Assembly (NCBI RefSeq): GCF_036492425.1
Contig: NZ_AP025292.1
Coordinates: 930,001 to 994,000 of the forward strand
DNA from: Persicobacter psychrovividus
GTDB taxonomy: Bacteria; Bacteroidota; Bacteroidia; Cytophagales; Cyclobacteriaceae
DNA: 64,000 nt
Direction of reading: 5' to 3'
Shown: positions 25,422 to 34,458 of the stretch, piece after piece
Position numbering within the stretch: the stretch's first letter is position 1
Layout of the letters: every line of letters starts with the position of its first letter
Program-made: the position numbers and the translations under genes
The notes under the pieces: generated by a model
What the model saw: the letters and a program-made list of their open reading frames with translations, nothing else
The model's database searches: none
What the model was told of the DNA's origin: nothing

Positions 25422-26201
25422 ATGGAAAATATTGGATTCACTGCCTTGGCAGGCATTACTATAAAATATTACTCGGGGGACGTGCCTCCGCCGTTTTGTT
25501 GTCAGTACGAGTTGGCGATTGATCTTCAGGATCAGTTATTTACCCGCTACAAGATTGAGTATTTGTTCCGTGAGGAGCTGTCGGAGCAGGAAATAGTTGA
25601 TGAAGGCTTTGCCCCTGATGATAACTTCAGCTGGAAAGGGAACTTGCCCGTTTTGTGGGAGGAGGAGTTCGAGGAGATTCTTTCGAAAACATCATGGATT
25701 CGCAAAAAGGTCAGCCGCAAGCCTGAAGATCCTGTGATTGAGGTTACCTTGCTCGATCTTGATGGGAACACTTTTGTGGGCTATCCTGGAGAGATGGATT
25801 TATGGTTGTATTTTATGGAAGAAGCGATTCAGGCCGTATATGAATTGGCAGGTCGTTCAAAGCCGCTGGAAATTCGCTATATGGACCTGACGGAGGAACA
25901 GCCACTGAAAGTAAGCATGGAAGTGAAGTTTGCCGTTCGTCAGTTTCTGATTACTAAAGAGCAAAAAGGGCTTGCACCCGTTGAAAAAGAATACCCTTGG
26001 GCGGAAGTGAAGAACTACCTCAAGGATATTTATGTGCCAGAGTACAACTGGGAAGCAGTGGTGCAGGGAAAACCCAAGCAAGGTGCCAAATACATTGATC
26101 CGGGTGAAGGCGTTTGGCTGAAATTCAATAGTGGAGTGGTGAATCCTAATGCGAAAATTGACGCTTTGGGCAGAATCAGTGCCATGATGGCAGATTTGTA
26201 A
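25422..26201 (+). CDS. Uncharacterised cytoplasmic protein
   Basis: I do not recognise this 259-residue protein. There is no signal peptide or membrane segment. It is acidic and rich in aromatic residues. It opens with ENIGFTALAGITIKYYSGDVPPPFCCQYELAIDL, and has a central stretch (IEVTLLDLDGNTFVGYPGEMDLWLYFMEEAIQAVYELAG) that suggests a two-layer alpha/beta fold. Codon use is like its neighbours. It is alone, between decayed MITE sequence and a possible small-RNA locus, and no partner is suggested. Confidence 0.65.
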   Translation: MENIGFTALAGITIKYYSGDVPPPFCCQYELAIDLQDQLFTRYKIEYLFREELSEQEIVDEGFAPDDNFSWKGNLPVLWEEEFEEILSKTSWIRKKVSRKPEDPVIEVTLLDLDGNTFVGYPGEMDLWLYFMEEAIQAVYELAGRSKPLEIRYMDLTEEQPLKVSMEVKFAVRQFLITKEQKGLAPVEKEYPWAEVKNYLKDIYVPEYNWEAVVQGKPKQGAKYIDPGEGVWLKFNSGVVNPNAKIDALGRISAMMADL

Positions 26202-26447
26202 AAACCACACGATTATTTGCAGATCAACGGTCGGAGGCAGTATATGGCTGCCACGACTAAGCATCAACGGAGCGGCGTCTATCCTTGCTGATGATCAGTA
26301 TTAGCGGATAAGTAGCCACTGAGGGGATTTGTTGGCATGCATTGATCTAATAATGGCACAAGGAATAGATTTCAGTGCGTTTTTTTAGGTCAAAACCTTC
26401 AGACTAACATATTCAGTATTGATATTTGTCAGGAGGTCTGAAAGTCG

Positions 26448-26483
26448 ATCAATCATCAATGATTATTGATGTCTATATATTTG
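26448..26483 (+). promoter_or_regulatory. Operator-like dyad and -7 box before a strong orphan terminator
   Basis: ATCAATCATCA and TGATTATTGAT (26448-26470) form an inverted repeat with one mismatch around a single A. TATATTTG (26476-26483), an exact Bacteroidota -7 box, follows; the dyad covers the place of the -33 box, which is not conserved. This fits a regulated promoter, by position only. Confidence 0.45.
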
Positions 26484-26489
26484 AGATTT

Positions 26490-26637
26490 GCCCTTGTGGC
26501 ATAGCATTTGTTTAAATTCAATTGAATTTGGTACTGGAAAATATATATACCAAAAAGTCCCTGTGATTTCATTATCATGGATTGATTCAGAAGCGCCCTT
26601 AACACTATATCGCTACATTGTTAAGGGCGCCTTTTTT
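26490..26637 (+). ncRNA. Possible structured small RNA
   Basis: About 148 nt between a -7 box and a strong terminator with no credible gene. It contains the perfect palindrome AAATTCAATTGAATTT (26514-26529), overlapping a hairpin TTTGGTA/TACCAAA (26527-26554), and the terminator stem (26593-26630). A 69-codon open frame runs through but also through the terminator and lacks a typical start context. No match to a known RNA family is recognised. The rest of 26202-26447 shows no features. Confidence 0.4.
26593..26637 (+). terminator. Strong terminator with no protein gene upstream
   Basis: A perfect 12-bp stem GCGCCCTTAACA/TGTTAAGGGCGC with a 14-nt loop, then CTTTTTT. The nearest plus-strand gene stops almost 400 bases upstream. 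Confidence 0.85.
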
Positions 26638-26703
26638 ATCTGCTTAGCCAAAATCAATACCAATATGCCGACGGTGCAGCAGGAAGGTCAATTTTAGGAT
26701 TCG

Positions 26704-28128
26704 TTAATAGAAATTGGCCAGTCTTTCGTGCAGCCATTCCATATATTCCTCTAAAATCTGTCGATTATCGTCGGCTAAATCTTCTTCCTGAAGGAGTTCT
26801 TCCGTGCGCTCAAGGGCTTTTTGAGCCGTTAAACGGGGTCTGCCTGTTTTATCGATAATGTCTTCGTCGGCCCATCTTTCCGTAATAAATTCCATTTGCT
26901 GGGCGCCAAGTTCAGGGCTCAGGCGTTCTTCATTTCTGAACAGAATTCTGCGGGCAAGCGTTCGGACAGTTTCATTGGGGTAAAGGCCCGCAATATCATA
27001 CTTTTCATTCCAGTCTTTGGCTTGGTGAAAGGACAGGTTCATGTTTTTTACCTTGCTCTCCCAAAACCCCTGATAGATGCGATCATCCTCATCTACATTT
27101 TGTACTTCGGCATATCTGAAATCAATCTGAAATTGGCGAAGTTGCTCAAATGACTGAGGATTATTTTTTATCCACTGTATATTTTTTGACATCAGTGCTC
27201 TACGTTCCTCAGTAATATATTCGCTTTGTAATTTATCAAAAGGAAGGATAAATGGCGGCTCTCCAGCCTTGCCTCTCCACACGCAATTGAGTTCGTTAAG
27301 CGTCCCTTCCTGATCAGCAGCCTCCAAGTCTGTGCGGTCAAGCTGAAGGTACAGGTGTTGTTTCATGCCCGTAAATCCGAGGTAAAGCACGGGTGCCTGG
27401 TAGCCGTTCAGTCCGCCAAGTTTATTGTCCACCAGCAATCCCCACTGAATAGTCAGTTGTTCCCCAAGCTTTTTGGCTTCGAGGTATTTTTCGAGTCGGC
27501 TATTGTAATTGTTTTTATCGAAATAGCCCATGGCCCAGCTCCAGATGGTGGCATTCTGTTTCATTTTTCGTGCGAGTGCCAGTGTGGCCTCGACATCCAC
27601 CATGGCGTCATGGGCATTGCCAGAAGCCAAAGCATTCAATTTTGAGATCAGCTCCAGCTTCATGCTCGGTTTGCCTTCCTCGGTAACGGGCCACTGAATG
27701 CCTTCAGGAGCAAATTGTCGGTAGATAATCGCTACGGGCAATAAATCCGCTCGGCTGCATTTGTTGCTGTACCCGTGGGTATAAGGGTCGAAGAGGTTGC
27801 GGTAAAATGCATGGCGAAGCATCAGGTCGTCAAAACCAATAGAATTGTAACCGATGGAGGTGGTTTCTGGGGTATTGATGAGCGCATGGATCACCTTCAT
27901 GGCCTCATACTCATTGTACGTTCCTTGATGTAGCAACTCGGGGTTCACCTTGGTGGTGGTCAGCGCTTCAGGTGAAGGGATCACATCTGGGCGTATTTTG
28001 ATGCGGAACTCGTGGCGTTCAATTTCCTCGAGCTGTTCATTGGTTCGAATGGCGCCAAATTGCAATACCTGATCGAAGGCATGATGAAGTCCTGAGGTTT
28101 CTAAATCGTAAAAAAGAAATGTACGCAT
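26704..28128 (-). CDS. sbcB: Exodeoxyribonuclease I
   Basis: A 474-residue ExoI, the length of the family. It degrades single-stranded DNA 3' to 5' in repair and recombination. The DnaQ-type DEDDh exonuclease domain (1-190) shows Asp8 and Glu10 (FYDLETSGL), GYNSIGFDDLMLRHAFYR, and the GNAHDAMVDVEATLAL motif with His and the last Asp. The SH3-like and C-terminal helical ExoI domains follow (residues about 200-474; LARRILFRNEERL). ExoI of this type is less usual in Bacteroidota than in Gammaproteobacteria, but the match over the full length is clear. A single gene. Confidence 0.92.
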   Translation of the reverse strand: MRTFLFYDLETSGLHHAFDQVLQFGAIRTNEQLEEIERHEFRIKIRPDVIPSPEALTTTKVNPELLHQGTYNEYEAMKVIHALINTPETTSIGYNSIGFDDLMLRHAFYRNLFDPYTHGYSNKCSRADLLPVAIIYRQFAPEGIQWPVTEEGKPSMKLELISKLNALASGNAHDAMVDVEATLALARKMKQNATIWSWAMGYFDKNNYNSRLEKYLEAKKLGEQLTIQWGLLVDNKLGGLNGYQAPVLYLGFTGMKQHLYLQLDRTDLEAADQEGTLNELNCVWRGKAGEPPFILPFDKLQSEYITEERRALMSKNIQWIKNNPQSFEQLRQFQIDFRYAEVQNVDEDDRIYQGFWESKVKNMNLSFHQAKDWNEKYDIAGLYPNETVRTLARRILFRNEERLSPELGAQQMEFITERWADEDIIDKTGRPRLTAQKALERTEELLQEEDLADDNRQILEEYMEWLHERLANFY

Positions 28129-28446
28129 AGGGTAATTCTATTATTGGTTTATCCACTGCGAAGGTCAGTATTTTTTTCAATTAAGGGAAGCCTTCGTGAA
28201 CATTTTGTTGTTTTTAGCCCTGTTAAGACTATTTTAATTCAAGCCCTTGTTATATGCTATTATTGTAAATAAATAGGTCTTTTTATAGCCGATAATGTAA
28301 ATAAAATTAAATAATCATGAAAATTCTTGGTATTTGGTTTTTGGTTTACCAAATTAGATTTATGATAAGCTGAACGAGTGAATAAGGTAGTGGCGTAGAA
28401 GGCTTCAGTTTTCATTAACCTATTTTTTAACAACTTCTTTATTTTT
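28129..28446. other. AT-rich divergent intergenic region of sbcB and susC
   Basis: No gene. It contains two copies of TGTAAATAAA (near 28263 and 28299) and an inverted repeat TTGGTA ... TACCAA around 28330-28355. A near -7 box TAGATTTA lies close by. Nothing firm can be assigned. Confidence 0.4.
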
Positions 28447-31400
28447 ATGAGGAAATTATTTACTACCTGTGTATTTCTACTCATGGGATTCATGGCGGGT
28501 TCAGCCTTTGCACAATCATTCACGGTGAAAGGGATTGTAAAAGACGAAACAAGTTTTGCGCTGCCAGGTGTTTCGGTGCTGGTCAATGGTTCAACGATCG
28601 GGACAGTAACCGATTTTAATGGAGCCTACACCATCGAAGTTCCTGAGGGCATGGAGACCCTGACCTTCAGCTATGTCGGCTTTAAAACCCAACATCTCCA
28701 AATTCAGAATCGGTCTGAAATCAATCCTATTCTAAAAACAGACAATGTCATGCTCGACCAGATTGTGGTAACGGGTTATGGCGAGCAAAAAAAATCACAC
28801 CTTACTGGGGCAATTGCCAAACTGGAGAACACCAATCTGGAGCAAATTCCTGTTCCTCGGGTAGATCAGGCGCTTTACGGAAAGCTGGCGGGGGTACAGA
28901 TCCAAACCACCGACGGTGACGCAGGTGCTACGCCTTACATTCAGATTCGTGGTCAGGCGACTATCAATGCGGGTTCTGGTCCATTAATCGTGGTGGATGG
29001 CTTCCCTATTCCTGATGATCTTTCGGCGGTGGACATGAACGATGTGGCCTCTATTGAGGTGCTGAAAGATGCGGCATCAGCAGCTATTTATGGTTCACGT
29101 GGTGCCAATGGCGTGATTTTGATTACGACCAAAACGGGTAAAAAAGGGAAAATGAAGGTTTCCTTTACTTCAAACATGAGTGTGAAAACCCCTGCTTTGG
29201 GTTACGATCTTGACAACCCAAATTCATGGGCAGATTATGCACTCAACAAGCCAAATCTTTCAGAAACAGACAAAGAAAAGATCTTGTTCGCTCAGCAATT
29301 GGGCCACAATTACGATGCGATGGAAGAGATGACCCGCGCAGGTTTTTCGCAGAATTATCAGATCAATTTGAGTGGCGGTTCTGAAAATACCAGCTATTAT
29401 ATCTCGGGTCAGGCCATGGACGACGAAGGGGTGGTAGAAGGTAACAACTTCAGAAAATACTCTTTACGCGTAAAAGTCGATACCAAACTGAATGAGCGAT
29501 TCAAAGTAGGGGTAAATATGAACGGTTCGTTGCAACAGCGCGACGTGATCGAGACGCGTATGCACGATGTCGGGCGTAGTGCTTCATGGATGCCAAGCTT
29601 CCACACACCAGAGACTTCCGCAATGACAGGCTACCCCGTAGGATCATGGACGATGGAAGAGCATTTCCGTCCGAGTGCCAACCCTATTTATGGCGATCAG
29701 GGTTACCCCGATATCCGAAATACCAGTAATGTGAATGGTTATGCCAAATTGGTAGGGCGCCCGAAAGATGAGCAAACCGTTCGGATGTATGTGAATGCTT
29801 ATGCAGCCTATCAGATCACCGACGATTTGGAGTTCCGCTCCACTGGTGGCGTTTATTATACCAACTTCCAGCGAAATTATTTTCAGACTTCCTACGGCCA
29901 TCGAAATGGTGCACCTGAGGCGCTATACCTCAATCAGAATACTTTCAACTTCCTGAATGAGAATATTCTGAACTACAAAAAGAAGATCGGTGACCACGAG
30001 ATTTCTGCCATGGGTGGTTTTACAATCCAGACCAATAAGGTGAACAGCCTGGGAACGGGAGCCAATGGGTTTTTGAATGATAAAATTCAGTTACCTTCTG
30101 CGGCGACAAACACCTGGGTGGTTCAGGATGATACTTATGAAACACAGAACAATCTGGTTTCCACTTTGGCCCGTGTGAATTATGCTTTCCGCAACAAATA
30201 TTTGCTTTCGGTAAGTTCTCGCTGGGATGGCAGCTCAAGATTTGGCGCCAACAACCGATGGGGGTATTTCCCTGCGGTGAGTGTGGGCTGGAGACTGATG
30301 GAAGAGCCATTCATGGCGCAGTTCCGTGAGGTGGTGAGTGAATTGAAATTGACTTCTTCTTACGGTGCAACAGGTAACAATGCCATCGGCGATTATTTGC
30401 ACATTGGTAATATGGCCTCTGGAAACTATGTAACGGGTAGCGATAATGTGGTGCCAGGTTATGTGCTGAACAACAAGAGTAACCCAGATTTGGGCTGGGA
30501 GAGAACCTTTGAGTACAATGGTGGGGTGAACATTGGTTTGTTCGAAAACCGTGTGTATCTGGGCGTTCAATATTATTCATCAACAACAGACCAGTTGCTG
30601 CTGAACATGGATATTCCGTCGATGTCGGGTTTTGAAACCCTTTGGGTAAACCACGGAAAAGTACGCAACAGTGGGGTGGAAATTGAACTGACCACCCGTA
30701 ACATTGTGAAGGATGATTTCTCCTGGGAAACCACCGCAACTCTTACCACCACTAAAAATGAGGTGTTGAATTTCGGTCAGCATGATTCCTTTCAGTCTAC
30801 CACAGAATCTAAGCGTCCGAATCACTTCCTGACGCAGGTAGGTTCGCCAATCTCTCAATTCTATGGCTACCGAGTGAAGCGTGAACTTACTGATGAAGAG
30901 TTCGGCCTTTACTGGCCAATCGGTTTGCAGGCAAACAATGTGTATGCGCAGGACTTGAACGGTGACGGTGTGATTGATGAGAATGATATGGAAGTTTTGG
31001 GTAAAGCCAATCCAGATTTCGTTTGGGGATTGACCAACACGGTTCGATACAAGCAGTTCGATTTAAGTTTTACCTTCCAGGGATCGCATGGTGCATCGGT
31101 TTTCAATATTGATGACCACTATTTGCAAACCCACTGGGCAGGTACCAACGATAAAATCGGTTTGGATGATCCTGACGGTTTGACCGTGAGAAAAACAGAA
31201 ACAGACTGGCACGTGCAGGATGCTTCCTATGTGGCTTTGCGTAACCTGAACTTTGGTTACACTTTCCCACTGCAAAGCGAGCATATCAGGAACCTTCGCG
31301 TATTCTTCGCAGGCAGCAACTTACTTTATCTGACTTCAAGCGAATATACAGGTCTTAACCCTGAAGGGATCAACGCCAACACAGAATCAGCTTATACACG

Positions 31401-31467
31401 AGGTTACCAGCGTGGTCCAATGCCATTGGCCAAAAGCTTCTCTTTGGGTGTAAAGCTTGATTTTTAA
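28447..31467 (+). CDS. SusC/RagA family TonB-linked outer-membrane protein
   Basis: A 1006-residue SusC-type transporter. A signal peptide (MRKLFTTCVFLLMGFMAGSAFA) and a carboxypeptidase-like domain (25-105: VKGIVKDETSFALPGVSVLVNGSTIGTVTDFNGAYTI, FSYVGFKTQ) are followed by the TonB motif region VVTGYGEQKKSHLTGAIAKLEN, the plug with DGFPIPDDLSAVDMNDVASIEVLKDAASAAIYGSRGANGVILITTK, and the barrel. A calcium-type loop DLNGDGVIDENDMEVLGKANPDFVWG near residue 840 and the terminal LGVKLDF are usual. It forms the channel of a nutrient uptake pair with the SusD-like lipoprotein 33 bases downstream. No glycoside hydrolase or regulator is adjacent, so the substrate is open. Confidence 0.96.
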   Translation: MRKLFTTCVFLLMGFMAGSAFAQSFTVKGIVKDETSFALPGVSVLVNGSTIGTVTDFNGAYTIEVPEGMETLTFSYVGFKTQHLQIQNRSEINPILKTDNVMLDQIVVTGYGEQKKSHLTGAIAKLENTNLEQIPVPRVDQALYGKLAGVQIQTTDGDAGATPYIQIRGQATINAGSGPLIVVDGFPIPDDLSAVDMNDVASIEVLKDAASAAIYGSRGANGVILITTKTGKKGKMKVSFTSNMSVKTPALGYDLDNPNSWADYALNKPNLSETDKEKILFAQQLGHNYDAMEEMTRAGFSQNYQINLSGGSENTSYYISGQAMDDEGVVEGNNFRKYSLRVKVDTKLNERFKVGVNMNGSLQQRDVIETRMHDVGRSASWMPSFHTPETSAMTGYPVGSWTMEEHFRPSANPIYGDQGYPDIRNTSNVNGYAKLVGRPKDEQTVRMYVNAYAAYQITDDLEFRSTGGVYYTNFQRNYFQTSYGHRNGAPEALYLNQNTFNFLNENILNYKKKIGDHEISAMGGFTIQTNKVNSLGTGANGFLNDKIQLPSAATNTWVVQDDTYETQNNLVSTLARVNYAFRNKYLLSVSSRWDGSSRFGANNRWGYFPAVSVGWRLMEEPFMAQFREVVSELKLTSSYGATGNNAIGDYLHIGNMASGNYVTGSDNVVPGYVLNNKSNPDLGWERTFEYNGGVNIGLFENRVYLGVQYYSSTTDQLLLNMDIPSMSGFETLWVNHGKVRNSGVEIELTTRNIVKDDFSWETTATLTTTKNEVLNFGQHDSFQSTTESKRPNHFLTQVGSPISQFYGYRVKRELTDEEFGLYWPIGLQANNVYAQDLNGDGVIDENDMEVLGKANPDFVWGLTNTVRYKQFDLSFTFQGSHGASVFNIDDHYLQTHWAGTNDKIGLDDPDGLTVRKTETDWHVQDASYVALRNLNFGYTFPLQSEHIRNLRVFFAGSNLLYLTSSEYTGLNPEGINANTESAYTRGYQRGPMPLAKSFSLGVKLDF

Positions 31468-31500
31468 AGACCTATTTTTTGACCGTTTAAGATTAAGAAC

Positions 31501-32862
31501 ATGAAACTTAAAAATATTTTTTGTGGCCTTTTGGCTGCTTTCATGATGTCGGGACTGAGCAGTTGTTCAGATTTTCTGACGCTTACCCCACCAAGTTCAA
31601 TTGGTGAAAACAACTTCTTTGAGAATACCGAAGAGGTGGAGTCTGCCGTGATCGGAGTGTATGATGGCTTGCAGGAACTGACCAATATCGCCTGGTCGAT
31701 CGAGGGAATTGTGGACGACAATACTTTCCCAGGAACGGAAGGATTCTATGCAGAGATGAATGCCTTTACTTTTGACCCCTTTACTGGCTTTTTCTATGAT
31801 TACTGGCGCATCTGTTATTCGACCATCAACCGCGCCAATATGGTTTTGGAGAATATAGAAGTGGTAGAGGAAGGAGCGAAACGTGATCAGCTGAAAGGTG
31901 AAGTGTTGTTCATCAGGGCCTATGTTTACCACCAAATGGTGCAGATTTATGGCAGCTCGCCACTGATCTTAAAGACGATCGGACATGCTGATTATGCCGA
32001 AATGGCCAATACACCCGAGGCTGATATTTATGCCCAGGTGATCGCCGACCTGAAAGAAGCCGCGACCTTGTTGCCTGATAGTTATTCGTCGGATGAGTTG
32101 GGCCGCGCAACAGCCTGGTCGGCCAAGGGGATTTTGGCAAAAGCCTATCTTTCTTCAGGTGATGACGTGTCAGCGAAAACCCTTTTGAAGGAAATCATGG
32201 ACAGTGGTAATTTTAAATTGCAGGAGAACTACAAAGAGGTGTTTGAGGTGGAGATGAACAACGAAATCTTGTTCGCCGTTCGTTATGTGGCAAGTGACAA
32301 CGAGCATCAGACTTTCTCCTATACCTTCAGCTCTAAAGGAGAGTTTGGTGGTGTGATGGCTACAACCGATATCCTGAATACCTACGAGGATGGTGATCTG
32401 CGGAAGGATGCCAGTGTTGGTGAAGACGGTGGTAAAATGGTTGTTGATAAATACAATTCTGTGGGCATCAGCAATGAGCAGTCTGGTGTGGACTGGGTGG
32501 CTTTGCGCTATGCTGATGTGATTTTGCTTTATGCGGAACTGTTGGCCAATGAAGGCATGAATACTGAAGCCGTTGATATTGTTAATCAGATTCGTACACG
32601 TGCTGGGCTTGCCCCAAAAACTTTCGCCACTCAGCAGGAACTGATCGATGGAATAGCCCTTGAACGTCGCCTTGAGCTTGCTTTTGAAGGACATCGCTGG
32701 TTCGACTTAAAACGATACGGTAATGCGATTGAAACCATTAAGGCGTATTTGGAAAGTGAAAATATTACTACGCCAATCAGCGATCACCACTTGTTATTCC
32801 CTATTCCTAACCGCGAGATTAACCTTGCAGATGGGAATTTAAGACAAAATGATGGCTATTAA
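31501..32862 (+). CDS. SusD/RagB family surface lipoprotein
   Basis: A 453-residue nutrient-binding lipoprotein; the signal ends at a lipobox LSSC. It opens with SDFLTLTPPSSIGENNFFENTEEVESAVIGVYDGLQ and has the SusD TPR-like helices (NRANMVLENIEV, GEVLFIRAYVYHQMVQIYGSSPLI). The C-terminal part IALERRLELAFEGHRWFDLKRYG and LLFPIPNREINLADGNLRQNDGY is diagnostic. It caps the SusC barrel on the cell surface. Both genes share a transcript that ends at the terminator 32891-32918. Confidence 0.96.
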   Translation: MKLKNIFCGLLAAFMMSGLSSCSDFLTLTPPSSIGENNFFENTEEVESAVIGVYDGLQELTNIAWSIEGIVDDNTFPGTEGFYAEMNAFTFDPFTGFFYDYWRICYSTINRANMVLENIEVVEEGAKRDQLKGEVLFIRAYVYHQMVQIYGSSPLILKTIGHADYAEMANTPEADIYAQVIADLKEAATLLPDSYSSDELGRATAWSAKGILAKAYLSSGDDVSAKTLLKEIMDSGNFKLQENYKEVFEVEMNNEILFAVRYVASDNEHQTFSYTFSSKGEFGGVMATTDILNTYEDGDLRKDASVGEDGGKMVVDKYNSVGISNEQSGVDWVALRYADVILLYAELLANEGMNTEAVDIVNQIRTRAGLAPKTFATQQELIDGIALERRLELAFEGHRWFDLKRYGNAIETIKAYLESENITTPISDHHLLFPIPNREINLADGNLRQNDGY

Positions 32863-32890
32863 ACGACCCTATTGTTGAATAATGGATGTG

Positions 32891-32918
32891 AAAGAGGTGC
32901 TTCGGCACCTCTTTTTTT
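32891..32918 (+). terminator. Terminator of the SusCD operon
   Basis: Stem GAGGTGC-TTCG-GCACCTC with a stable tetraloop and seven T, 30 bases past the susD-like stop. Confidence 0.9.
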
Positions 32919-32941
32919 GTCATTGATTTTCAAGGTACCAG

Positions 32942-33436
32942 CTAAATTGCCGTCAACTCAAAATGCCTGCTGAGCAATCGAGCCAACGCAATATAGGACC
33001 TGATTAGTTTTCGCTCCCTTTCATTATCTGCTTCAATCTCTTCCTCTTTCATAAATAAGTATTCGGTGAATCCCTCACAAAAAACATACTGTTTGGAGCT
33101 GTATGGATAATCGGACATCGGTGGAATAAATGATAAGTCGATGTAGTTTGAGATGCGCAATTCACTACCATCCTTGAAAGAAACATAAACCATATCCTCA
33201 TCATGGCCAACTTCTCCCTCGACCAAAGCTTTGTATTTGCCGATCAGCTTTTCAAATTTCTCTGCAGTATTGTATTTCCCAATTGCATAATCTGTATCAT
33301 CCTCAAAATCTTTTCTTTTTACGATCCTTTTGGTGTCATAAAGGTCGAGGCCTCCTTCACCATTATAAACGGCCAAATATTTCGTTCCATCCTCAGCAGT
33401 GAGGTACTTTTTGTCAAGTGAGTAGTTCGCAGTCAT
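32942..33436 (-). CDS. Uncharacterised small cytoplasmic protein
   Basis: A 164-residue protein from the ATG at 33436 (a GTG at 33460 is the alternative). It has no signal peptide or membrane segment. It opens with MTANYSLDKKYLTAEDGTKYLAVYNGEGG and continues with a beta-rich part (YVSFKDGSELRISNYIDLSFIPP) and an acidic, helical C-terminus (EEEIEADNERERKLIRSYIALARLLSRHFEL). I recognise no family. It is alone, convergent with the SusCD operon. Confidence 0.6.
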   Translation of the reverse strand: MTANYSLDKKYLTAEDGTKYLAVYNGEGGLDLYDTKRIVKRKDFEDDTDYAIGKYNTAEKFEKLIGKYKALVEGEVGHDEDMVYVSFKDGSELRISNYIDLSFIPPMSDYPYSSKQYVFCEGFTEYLFMKEEEIEADNERERKLIRSYIALARLLSRHFELTAI

Positions 33437-33520
33437 ATTGTGAATTCTTTTGTTTTCCACAAAGAAATGAGTGGTGAGTGCATTGTAAGTGCCTTTGGTG
33501 AAAAAGGAAATTTATGCCAT

Positions 33521-33551
33521 AAAAAAAGGACGCTGCACGCAACGTCCTTTT
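33521..33551 (-). terminator. Terminator of the DUF2490-MORN operon
   Basis: On the minus strand AAAGGACG pairs with CGTCCTTT around an inner TTGCGTGCAG-like loop, then seven T. It is 19 bases past the MORN gene stop. Confidence 0.8.
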
Positions 33552-33569
33552 GATGAAAATCTATCTTTC

Positions 33570-34457
33570 TTATTTCTTCTTTTTAGTCTTATCCTTCTGC
33601 AACTCATCCTTTACCCAGGTGCCCGAAGCAACCTCCTTACCTTTGGCATCGATGATTTTTCCTTCGCCATCGCGCAGGTCATTTTTCCAGCCTCCAATGT
33701 ATTTTTCCCCTGAGCTAAAGTGATAAGTTCCTATTCCCGAACGTTTGCCATCTACATATTCTCCCTTGTAAATGTCGCCGTTGGCCCAATAATAGGTACC
33801 CTTTCCATTTCGCTTGTTATGCGCCCAATGCCCTTCGTAAAAGCCTTTCTTGTCGAAGATCGCGTAGCCATAGCCTTCTGCCTGATCATTGATGGTGTGG
33901 CCAATATATTTGACCTCCACGCCGTCCTGATTTTTGAAGGTCTTCATCAACACCGACTTATTGGCCTGGTGGAGGTTAAGCTCCAGCTTGGCAATTTTCC
34001 CCTCTGCCTCTTCCAGCAACTGCAGATGATGATTGTGCTTGATCAGTAGGCTGTCCCACTGCAATTCAAGGTGACTGATCATCTGTTTCTTTTTTAGGGT
34101 GTCTTTGGCTAAAATATTCTCCTTGCCCTGGTATTTTTTAAGGTGATTAGACAATCGGTCGCCAAGGGCTATATGGTCGTGCAGGTCATTGCTGAGCGCA
34201 ATGGTCATGCTATCGACATAAGAAGAGAAGGTTGCAGGACGCAGGCTGTTGGCTTCTTGGTATCTTTCAAGTGCTTTTGAATATTCCCCACTGAGCATCA
34301 GACTGTCGGCATTTCTCTTTATCTCGTAGTATTCCAGCAATTGCACCTGCTTTGGATCCACTTCCTGCTCCTCTCTGTTAAGCAACAGAAAATTGGCAAG
34401 AATAGATATCCCGAGTGCAATAATTAAGAATAGTTGTATCAGCGGTAATTTCTTCAT
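33570..34457 (-). CDS. Membrane-anchored MORN-repeat protein
   Basis: A 295-residue protein; the ATG at 34457, one base after the DUF2490 stop, opens with MKKLPLIQLFLIIALGISI, a signal anchor, so longer frames that overlap the upstream gene are rejected. A TPR-like/coiled-coil part (YSKALERYQEANSLRP, residues about 60-165) is followed by at least three MORN repeats (YEGHWAHNKRNGKGTYYWANG, YKGEYVDGKRSGIGTYHFSSG, YIGGWKNDLRDGEGKIIDAKG, read as residues about 195-280) and a Lys-rich tail. MORN repeats bind lipids or proteins in other systems; here the role is unknown. Cotranscription with DUF2490 is likely. Confidence 0.8.
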   Translation of the reverse strand: MKKLPLIQLFLIIALGISILANFLLLNREEQEVDPKQVQLLEYYEIKRNADSLMLSGEYSKALERYQEANSLRPATFSSYVDSMTIALSNDLHDHIALGDRLSNHLKKYQGKENILAKDTLKKKQMISHLELQWDSLLIKHNHHLQLLEEAEGKIAKLELNLHQANKSVLMKTFKNQDGVEVKYIGHTINDQAEGYGYAIFDKKGFYEGHWAHNKRNGKGTYYWANGDIYKGEYVDGKRSGIGTYHFSSGEKYIGGWKNDLRDGEGKIIDAKGKEVASGTWVKDELQKDKTKKKK

Positions 34458-34458
34458 A

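Noticed and set aside
26488-26697. 69-codon frame over the small-RNA candidate
   Set aside because: It passes through a strong terminator and has no recognisable protein features.
28447-32862. Polysaccharide utilisation locus
   Set aside because: Only SusC and SusD are present; no glycoside hydrolase, sulfatase or regulator is adjacent, so a PUL is not claimed.
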